The notes beneath the pieces are model-generated. The model saw nothing but the letters and a program-made list of their open reading frames with translations. It did not search any database and was not told the origin of the DNA. From assembly GCA_000969725.1 (NCBI GenBank), contig JXSR01S002991.1: a DNA stretch of 22,349 bases; one strand, written 5' to 3'. This DNA comes from Ophiothrix spiculata. Lineage: Eukaryota; Echinodermata; Ophiuroidea; Amphilepidida; Ophiotrichidae. The translations under genes were made by a program, and so were the position numbers. Shown piece after piece: positions 19,101 to 22,349 of this stretch (position 1 is the stretch's first letter; each line of letters opens with the position of its first letter).

Positions 19101-21679
19101 TGGGGTTCAGTTAATTTACCTAGTCGCTGCAATAGTTTCTCTCGTCCTATCTCTAAGCTTACCTTTCTGTAGTCTGGACGTCACTCCTACTAACTTCCTC
19201 AGCATGGTCTGTCCTTGATTTATCACTGGGGTTGCATCTAGGTGGGGTTCAGTGAATTTACCTAGTCGCTGCAATAGTTTCTCTCGTCCTATCTCTAAGC
19301 TTACCTTTCTGTAGTCTGGACGTCACTCCTACTAACTTCCTCAGCATGGTCTGTCCTTGGTTTATCACTGGGTCGTCATGTACGTCGGGTTCAGTTGATT
19401 TACCTAGTCGCTGCAATAGTTTCTCTCGTCTTATCTCTGCTAAGCTTTTGATCTGAAAGCAAAATGTTGGAACAAACTTTAACTCCAATTGCACAACAAC
19501 ACATTTTCTATAAACAACATTACTGGAATTTTATGTCAAATTTTAGGATTAGCAAATCTGGGCAAACTTCAAAGATTTTAAAATATTCCTCTTGTCTATA
19601 AACAAAATTGCTTGAATTCTAGGATTAGCAAATCTGGGCAAACTTCGAAGACAGTAAAACATTCCTCTTGTTTCAAGTTTTCAATGCAAATAGTTTATAC
19701 CAAAGCTGAATCAGCTCCTTTGAGCAATAGAGAATAGCACTTGAAATAGATTCATCAGATTTGTTCATAGTTCAATAATACAAGTTCTCATAACAAGTCT
19801 AATTCAATTTGGTACTCATGAAATACTTTGATTTTCGTATCATGAGTCTTGTTCACTCCACACTGATGGAGTGTTTCTAGTGTTAACATCCTTATTTCGA
19901 CTGGATGATATCGTAGTCAAACTTACAGAATGCTACTTTCATCATTTAATATTTACCTTAATCTCTCCAGCATCAAATTCCTCCTCATCCTCATCCTCAT
20001 CATCCATGTTATCCGAATCCTTCAGATCAGTGGTCTTTCGCAGCCTATCTTGCAAGCGCCCTAGCCTATCTTGTAAGCGCCCTCGCTTGACTCCCTGAAC
20101 ATTCCTTGCTTCAATCCTTGCAGACACAGCCTCTTCACCCATCTTTCTCTTCAACGTCCTATTTCCAAGCCTTTGCATAAGCTTCTCCCGTTTGATATCA
20201 TCAAGACTCTTCACATTCACGTCTCCATCGTCTTCCAAAGCAGACTGCACATGTGGCCTTCCAAGTCTCTGTTGCATAGTTTGAGTTCCAAGTCTCTTGT
20301 GCATTTTCTCCCGTCTAATATCATCTAAGCTTTTAATCTGAATGTTTTCCAGCTGATCATCTTCCATAGTAGCACCGTTATCCTCATCATCACCTGCTTC
20401 TTCCATTTCATTTCTCTGCCGTACACCTCCTCCAAGTCTTTGCATCAGCTTTCCTCTCCTGATATCTTCTAATCTTTTCCCTTTGACACCTGTATCGAAA
20501 GCACCTGTAAATGTGTATCAAGGGAGCCCTTTTAGACATTTCATTTTTTACTTCATGGGTGATCTATAATTATAGATTAATAACTGCGTATTACTTGACG
20601 CTAGTGAAATTGTACAACAATAATGCCCCACGTGCTGAAGTTGGAGTTGTCAACACTCACGAGGCGCAGCCGAGTGAGTTGGACAACTTCGACTTTAGCA
20701 CAAGGTGCATTATTTTTGTACAATTTCACTAGCGACAAGTAAAGAGCAGTTATTAATCTAATTCATCCACGACAATGATTAGAATAAAAATTGCAAAGAT
20801 ATTAAACGGCATAATTATTTTAAAATGTGTTTGCTATTTCAATAAAACATGGAAAATACAACCATCCATCGTCCCATATTAATCATTGTAATTTATTATT
20901 AACTTCCTTTTGAAATGAAACCTGCCATACAAGCGCGAGCATGTTACGCGTACACGTCCATGGAATTGTACAACGCACTACGCGATACGCAGCGCGCAAC
21001 TAGACGAGATTAATGAATGCGTATAAGTTACCAACAGTCCAATTAGATTTACAATTTCAACGCGTACTTAACGCAGAGTGTATGAATTAAATCTAAATAA
21101 GCATGGGCACTATTGGAGCTATATACTAAGTACAACCATAAAGAAAAAGATGAAATTTACACGAGGCAAGCTTTAAATCTCAGCCACCAACTGACGATCT
21201 GAAATGCTGTTTCTTTTTAAGGAAGGGAGTTGGAGTAGTCCCCTTGCCTATCACAACGGCAGAACAGGTTCAAGAATTTGATTATCTTTCTATTTCTTTC
21301 CTCAAAAGTTTTCTCCTTGCAAATTAACGCCTCCTTATTCCTTAGAGTCAAATATTTTTATAGTACTGTAATAATAAGAGTTTTCTAGATGGGAGGGAAA
21401 TGGAGGAATGTGACAGTCAGTCAATGTTTATGGTTGTTGCTAAGTTACTTGTTCTACCAAATTGCTACATAGGATGTGGGGTGGGGAGGTGAGGGGTGAA
21501 CAGTCAGTCAGAGTTTATGGCTGTCCCCTATTTACCTTCATTATCTCCTCCTGCTGATGGCGCTTGTCTCCTTGTTGCAAGTCCTGCTGTTGCTAAGTTA
21601 CCTGTCCTACCAAGTCGCTGTAGGACGCTGCTGGGTTTTCTGCTGTCACTTGTCGCCATCTGCTCTGAATCTCTGTTGC
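9918..21679 (-). CDS. ZC3H11A: ZC3H11A-like gene, 3' part (ten exons, spliced)
   Basis: The spliced coding sequence is join(21679-21536, 20504-19957, 19452-19305, 18397-17864, 16739-16669, 15801-15102, 14610-14502, 13251-13014, 11173-11052, 10101-9918) read on the minus strand. It is about 2798 nt and gives about 931 residues plus a stop. All nine junctions have GT donors and AG acceptors and keep one frame. The product is low in globular domains. It carries about twelve [IV]K[ST]Lx[DE]IRxEK elements, scattered RLG triplets, acidic runs, and a C-terminus DDILLELDELINS. That end and the repeated element match the ZC3H11A family, whose vertebrate members (about 800 residues) carry three N-terminal CCCH fingers and act in nuclear mRNA export with TREX. 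The fingers must lie in exons beyond the right edge. The partial protein is already longer than the whole human one, mostly through extra repeats. Family assignment rests on remembered sequence, not a search. Confidence 0.82.
10955..10987. repeat. Short gtgta simple repeat in intron 9
   Basis: About six imperfect repeats of a tagtg unit. The rest of intron 9 (10102-11051) is AT-rich with no exon or transposon signal that I can support. Confidence 0.7.
11052..11173 (-). CDS. ZC3H11A: ZC3H11A-like exon E9
   Basis: The acceptor CATATTTAG precedes 11173 and the donor is CCAAT|GTAAGTT after 11052, which is strong. The 122 nt are 40 codons plus two bases. It encodes VTKSTAPETPAEQPNTPLKE, then a stretch with EAVTIQPSEPEIKTANLEDP, which is Pro/Glu/Thr-rich (PEST-like). 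It is disordered with no domain. Phase is 0 at the start, matching E8, and two bases at the end complete Ile with the first base of E10. Confidence 0.83.
11271..11698. mobile_element. MITE family B, copy 2 (intron 8)
   Basis: It is co-linear with 3219-3660 over about 430 bp. Shared blocks include gttattggatgt.tggttg, gggctgattc.gaaaact, tggaacctgatt and tgccgacctta. The ends are inverted (tgacctgtcatatc against gatataacgggtca). Non-coding. Confidence 0.8.
11764..12177. mobile_element. MITE in intron 8 with ATGGCGG in its ends
   Basis: Terminal inverted repeats: aatcaaggaatttttatagg at the left, and the complement of ccttggtt with ctatgaaaattcc at the right. Farther in, ttctccgccat pairs with atggcggagaa. 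The size is about 414 bp. Open frames inside it are not supported as genes. The inner motif AAGATGGCGG near 12134 resembles a YY1-type site. Confidence 0.72.
12201..12404. mobile_element. Foldback/MITE-like element in intron 8
   Basis: The left arm has ataattatcgtgaattgaatc and taga; the right arm is its inverted counterpart, tctagattcaatttacaatatttat. Pairing goes on through aataatactcgcaagc against gcttgtgagcattatt. Arms are 50-70 bases and the total is about 204 bp. No coding capacity. No clear target duplication. Confidence 0.65.
13014..13251 (-). CDS. ZC3H11A: ZC3H11A-like exon E8 (Ser/Thr/Ala-rich)
   Basis: The acceptor AATACACAG precedes 13251 and the donor is GTCAG|GTAATT after 13014. 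The 238 nt are one base plus 79 codons and end in phase 0. It encodes ISTKKEPTVRTPTQADSITI, then a long Ser/Thr/Ala/Val-rich run with few charges (for example SAADTVVADVLSSAAAVQTT). It is low-complexity and probably disordered. The many GCT/GCA/TCA codons make a CTG-rich look on the plus strand. No domain is seen. The acceptor has a weak pyrimidine tract; it was chosen because it fits the split Ser codon left by E7. Confidence 0.8.
13713..14475. repeat. Interspersed repeat, copy 1 (intron 7), interrupted
   Basis: The parts 13713-13850 and about 14310-14475 match consecutive parts of the repeat at 20761-21090 in the same orientation. The 400-450 bp between them hold unmatched DNA and the hairpin at 14117-14239, so something was inserted here or lost there. 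CpG sites present in the other copy are mostly decayed. No coding frame is seen. Confidence 0.6.
14117..14239. repeat. Long hairpin in intron 7
   Basis: atgagacaaaatcaatgca (from 14119) is matched by tgcattgattttgtctcat ending at 14237. Pairing continues inward (cggtaaattttgat against atcaaaattgaccg, and tccaat against attgga), giving arms of about 45 bases and a loop of about 25 that contains ggcccctaagggcc. It is probably a small foldback or MITE. Confidence 0.85.
14502..14610 (-). CDS. ZC3H11A: ZC3H11A-like exon E7
   Basis: The acceptor CTCTTTACAG precedes 14610 and the donor is ACAAG|GTAAGG after 14502. The 109 nt are two bases plus 35 codons plus two bases. The exon encodes KISRPAFSSSVLQALPIRR then TIKVPTASEQPDLST, a Ser/Pro/Thr-rich linker with no known domain and no copy of the IRREK module. 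Phase agrees with E6 and with E8 (a Ser codon is split as AG|T). It marks the change from the repeat region to the low-complexity C-terminal region. Confidence 0.82.
14745..15056 (-). mobile_element. tRNA-derived SINE in intron 6
   Basis: On the minus strand the element begins GTTGCGCCCCTAAGGCACTC, followed by a clover-leaf-like region with CTTACAGTGCGGAAG and the B-box-like GAGTTTGATCC ending at about 15002. This is the layout of a tRNA-related RNA polymerase III promoter. Behind it come about 250 bases of non-tRNA body with blocks such as CTTGTGGAAACCTG and GGGCTGATCAAGGTTCAGTG. A poly(A) or simple tail is not clear. It is inserted in the same orientation as the gene, about 46 nt after the donor of E6. 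The family name is not known to me. Confidence 0.65.
15102..15801 (-). CDS. ZC3H11A: ZC3H11A-like exon E6 (largest exon)
   Basis: The acceptor GCCAACAG precedes 15801 and the donor is ACCAG|GTATGT after 15102. The 700 nt are 233 codons plus one base. It opens VTISPTKEPLASRLQRK, then has VKSLLEIRREK (exon residues 35-45), VKSLADIRREK (83-93), VKSLADIKREK (106-116) and VKTLDEIRREK (201-211). Between the third and fourth lies a basic stretch AERRERRAKIWKRELK, the only Trp-containing part and a possible RNA-binding or nuclear localisation segment. The end is rich in Lys, Glu and Ser. The module VKTLDEIRREK is the closest here to the one I recall in vertebrate ZC3H11A. An open frame on the opposite strand is only a shadow of this exon. 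Confidence 0.9.
15802..16668 (-). other. Intron 5, no gene seen
   Basis: AT-rich intron between E5 and E6. Short open frames here have no composition or motif support. No inverted or tandem repeat is evident. Confidence 0.6.
16669..16739 (-). CDS. ZC3H11A: ZC3H11A-like exon E5 (71-nt microexon)
   Basis: The acceptor GATTGATAG precedes 16739 and the donor is AGAGG|GTAAGTT after 16669. The 71 nt are two bases plus 23 codons. They encode IKSDVRARLGGRLASEDEDI then KKR, carrying an RLG element without the upstream SLxxI core. It joins E4 (one base) and E6 (phase 0) in frame. It is too short to stand alone as an open frame, so the call rests on both splice sites, on phase at both ends and on the shared RARLGGRL style. 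The exon is not a multiple of three, so skipping it would shift the frame. Confidence 0.8.
16740..17863 (-). other. Intron 4, no gene seen
   Basis: AT-rich intron between E4 and E5. It has a short ttga tandem run near 16804-16820 and an AT-only palindromic patch (aaattttaaatttaatttaa) near 17287-17310. No exon with matching splice sites and no clear transposon was found. Confidence 0.6.
17864..18397 (-). CDS. ZC3H11A: ZC3H11A-like exon E4 (four repeat modules, acidic/basic tail)
   Basis: The donor ACCAAA|GTAAGTT after 17864 is strong. The acceptor is less certain: the first AG after the pyrimidine-rich stretch puts the start at 18397. AGs 6 and 12 nt further in would give starts at 18391 or 18385 in the same phase. 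About 534 nt encode four modules (VKSLAQIRAEK, IKSLAEIRAER, VKSTADIRAQR, VKSLAEIRAEK), with RLG segments between them (NRLGLGRSQRT, SRLGRPQRA). An acidic run EEDAEEEGEISDDEEEEE follows, then a basic run RPVRRRQERS. This group of modules uses IRAE rather than IRRE, which suggests it spread locally within the exon. The exon ends with one base that completes Ser with E5. Confidence 0.86.
18497..18582. repeat. Hairpin in intron 3
   Basis: acatctgaatggg (from 18521) is repeated inverted as cccattcagatgt, about 18 bases later. The pairing extends outward through aaaaataac and gttattttt. It stands directly beside the second hairpin at 18599-18681, making a double stem-loop. Confidence 0.7.
18599..18681. 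repeat. 83-nt hairpin in intron 3, pre-miRNA-sized
   Basis: The arms ttttgattttcatgccaaat and atttggcatgaaaatcaaaa are perfect complements for 20 bases. Pairing continues inward with few mismatches (ggtaaaaatgacc against ggtcaaaaatgga), leaving a loop of only a few bases. Size and pairing fit a pre-miRNA or a small MITE. It is AT-rich. Nothing in the sequence shows that it is processed. Confidence 0.7.
18907..19304 (-). pseudogene. Three intronic copies of exon E3
   Basis: Directly 3' of exon E3 the exon sequence recurs. The anchor tacctagtc.ctgc (plus strand) is found at 19401 (E3), 19259, 19117 and 19007, so spacings are 142, 142 and 110 bp. The copies lack the first bases of the exon and its acceptor: their starts are fused to the donor of the preceding copy, giving GTAAGCTTAG at each join. 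The copy nearest E3 keeps an open frame from GREKLLQRLGK to TSRLQK. The next is truncated by 32 bp at its 3' end. The last carries an insertion with a TAA. Differences such as IGREK for IRREK are shared by all three, so they arose from one another rather than directly from E3. Confidence 0.88.
19305..19452 (-). CDS. ZC3H11A: ZC3H11A-like exon E3
   Basis: The acceptor TTTTGCTTTCAG precedes 19452 and has a good pyrimidine tract. The donor is GAAAG|GTAAGC after 19305. The exon is 148 nt (49 codons plus one base) and starts in phase 0, exactly matching the end of E2. It opens with IKSLAEIRREK followed directly by LLQRLGK, the cleanest copy of the repeated module in this gene. The rest is polar (TEPDVHDDPVINQ) and ends RKLVGVTSRLQK. 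On its 3' side the exon is followed by three partial copies of itself inside the intron (18907-19304). If the donor is ignored, the frame runs 16 codons further and stops, so the donor is needed. Confidence 0.87.
19508..19672. repeat. Two-copy tandem repeat in intron 2
   Basis: The block ctataaacaa...ggattagcaaatctgggcaaacttc...attcctcttgt occurs at about 19508-19594 and again at 19596-19672. Copy 1 has about 12 extra bases. No function is visible. The rest of intron 2 (19453-19956) shows nothing else. Confidence 0.75.
19957..20504 (-). CDS. ZC3H11A: ZC3H11A-like exon E2 (repeat-rich)
   Basis: The acceptor is ATTTACAG before 20504 and the donor is TTAAG|GTAAAT after 19957. The exon is 548 nt (two bases plus 182 codons, ending in phase 0). 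It encodes a degenerate LEDIRRGKLMQRLG (exon residues 11-24), IKSLDDIRREK (56-66) followed by KRLG, QQRLG near 78-82, and VKSLDDIKREK (97-107) followed by QRLG. An in-frame 7-residue tandem repeat follows (RLQDRLG then RLQDRLR, 142-155), and an acidic run DDEDEDEEEFD at about 167-177. The exon is highly charged with no predicted fold and no membrane segment. The SLDDI core equals that of the UAP56-binding motif of ALYREF. The frame stays open across the whole exon while flanking DNA has stops. A second AG lies 18 nt inside the exon start and could be used instead without changing phase. Confidence 0.87.
20575..20758. repeat. Near-perfect 184-bp palindrome in intron 1
   Basis: The left arm starts gattaataactgc and the right arm ends with its complement, gcagttattaatc. 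The arms are about 92 bases each with almost no loop. Long matched blocks include gctagtgaaattgtacaa and its complement; the centre is cgaggcgcagccg. There are roughly ten mismatches per arm. A transcript in either direction would fold into a long hairpin. It may be the end of a foldback transposon or two arms of an inverted duplication. Confidence 0.88.
20761..21090. repeat. Interspersed repeat, copy 2 (intron 1)
   Basis: Blocks shared with 13713-14475 include accatccat, gaaatgaaacctgccatac (gaaac-ttgccatac there) and gattaatgaatgcgta. The order and orientation are the same. This copy is richer in CpG (for example gcgcgagcatgttacgcgta) than the intron 7 copy, where most CpG sites have become TG or CA. 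This fits a younger, less decayed copy. It lies next to the palindrome at 20575-20758. No coding frame is seen. Confidence 0.65.
21413..21480 (-). pseudogene. Decayed partial copy of exon E1
   Basis: On the plus strand 21436-21480 reads ttgctaagttacttgttcta and onward, matching the VLQRLGRTGNLAT-coding part of E1 (ttgctaagttacctgtccta at about 21591) with several substitutions and one inserted base that breaks the frame. The preceding bases, cagtcagtca then gtttatgg, also match the sequence just 3' of E1 (from 21501). The duplicated block therefore spans the exon end and flanking intron with the middle of the exon deleted. It lies about 55-120 nt 3' of E1 and is not coding. Confidence 0.7.
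21536..21679 (-). CDS. ZC3H11A: ZC3H11A-like exon E1 (first exon in window)
   Basis: The acceptor is TTTCATAG before 21679 and the donor is GAAG|GTAAAT after 21536. The exon is 144 nt. It begins with two bases that complete a codon, so a further exon must exist upstream, past the right edge. It encodes about 47 residues rich in Ser, Ala and Arg, beginning NRDSEQMATS and holding one VLQRLGR element of the RLG type that recurs in later exons. It ends with one base that joins the GT of exon E2 to make Gly. It has no recognisable domain. Recognition rests on splice sites, phase and the RLG motif, so this is the least certain exon. A decayed partial copy lies just 3' of it, at 21413-21480. Confidence 0.72.
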
Positions 21680-22349
21680 CTATGAAACAATGCAATCATT
21701 TCAGGTTAACAATTTAGCTAACTATATCATTTTATTATAGGTCTTCAAGCACCCATTCCCCACCTGTAATATGCTCTCACTTGATCACTTGATGAATTAA
21801 ATTTGGGATTCCGAATAAAATTCCACATAAATAAGTATATTATGTGTGTGCATTTGGTGCGTTTTCTTCATAACAAAACAAGTTCAGAGAAAAATATACT
21901 GTTTTGTCATGCATGATTCTTCATCTTCAACTGTTTTAACTCAAATCTATTTTGAACCAAATCTTTATAGGTGTTACAGGCCCCTGAATATGTAATTCAT
22001 TAATATAAAGCTTTGAGTAAAGCAGTACCATAAGTCAGACATAATATGTGAGTGGCCAATCTGTTATGCACAAGATGATTTTAATACAACACAAAGGGCT
22101 AATAGGAAGTGGTACCTACTTGAGTAATAATAGCTCTTTTGTTTAGCTGTCAATCATGTGTGTGGTGTGTTGGACAGTGCTATTGTGTGATAAATGTAAA
22201 CAACAGCTGTGTGTTTGACTGTTACCATGGTTACATGGGGAATCCCCAAATACTCATGAATGGAGATTGGCCTGGAATGTTCTGTGCTATGTTGGCTAAA
22301 ATGATGATGAAATTTATTATGTGTACTAGAATGGTGTGGATAAAAAGAG
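21680..22349 (-). other. Intron upstream of E1 (partial)
   Basis: Exon E1 begins in mid-codon, so this stretch is at least partly intron. I find no exon with good splice sites and open frame here and no CCCH pattern. It is AT-rich, with a TG-rich patch near 22150-22220 and no clear repeat. Confidence 0.5.

Noticed and set aside
19258..19304. Extension of exon E3 past its donor (about 16 codons)
   Set aside because: A strong donor GTAAGC at the exon end gives the right phase for E4; the extension only runs into the duplicated copy in another frame and stops.
18907..19304. Ten-base GTAAGCTTAG joins as real introns
   Set aside because: They restore frame on paper, but ten bases is well below any spliceosomal intron; the sequence is more simply a fusion of donor and exon start.
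1..22349. CRISPR array, operon or defence system
   Set aside because: No regularly spaced short repeats with unique spacers, no prokaryotic gene layout; all supported coding DNA is in spliced exons of one animal gene.
21680..22349. CCCH zinc-finger exon
   Set aside because: No Cys-x(7-9)-Cys-x(4-5)-Cys-x3-His pattern with usable splice sites was found here, so the fingers are presumed beyond the window.

Overview
The window looks like animal nuclear DNA. It is AT-rich, with long non-coding stretches full of small inverted-repeat elements and short exons bounded by GT/AG splice sites. One multi-exon gene on the minus strand fills roughly the right 60% (about 9.9-21.7 kb). The left 9 kb is intergenic and rich in repeats. 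The gene family, the intron-exon structure and the tRNA-derived SINE point to an invertebrate, possibly a non-chordate deuterostome such as an echinoderm or hemichordate. That placement is inference and weak.

The gene: ten exons on the minus strand can be joined in one frame from 21679 down to the stop at 9918. Every junction has matching codon phase and GT/AG sites. They encode about 931 residues and form the 3' part of the gene; the 5' exons lie beyond the right edge. I identify it as a ZC3H11A-like protein (zinc finger CCCH domain-containing protein 11A). The reasons are the acidic terminal motif ending DDILLELDELINS, which matches the acidic, leucine-rich end of vertebrate ZC3H11A as I remember it, and the repeated [IV]K[ST]Lx[DE]IRxEK element, of which vertebrate ZC3H11A has a related form. 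The CCCH zinc fingers, N-terminal in this family, are not in the window. ZC3H11A is a nuclear mRNA-export factor associated with the TREX complex.

The most unusual content is in the gene itself. (1) The IKSLxxIRREK element occurs about 12 times, often followed by RLG, and resembles the UAP56/DDX39B-binding motif of export adaptors (SLDDI in ALYREF). (2) Three exons are followed on their 3' side by partial tandem copies of themselves: exon E3 (three further copies at about 142-bp spacing inside the intron), exon E1 (one decayed fragment) and terminal exon E10 (a 96% identical, in-frame 108-bp copy just after the stop codon).

Other DNA by region: 1-8.8 kb holds a 458-bp inverted-repeat element, two copies of a 260-280 bp MITE, a 440-bp MITE with a second copy in intron 8, a G/C-ended MITE, a 600-bp mariner-derived element with a transposase remnant, a 337-bp MITE, and a degenerate tRNA-Asp-like sequence. 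The presumed 3'UTR region (8.8-9.9 kb) holds an 89-bp tandem repeat and a hAT-type MITE with an 8-bp target duplication. Introns hold two more inverted-repeat elements, large near-perfect palindromes (14.1 kb, 20.6 kb), a pre-miRNA-sized hairpin (18.6 kb) and a tRNA-derived SINE (14.75-15.06 kb). I see no second protein-coding gene, no rRNA, no CRISPR array and nothing bacterial.
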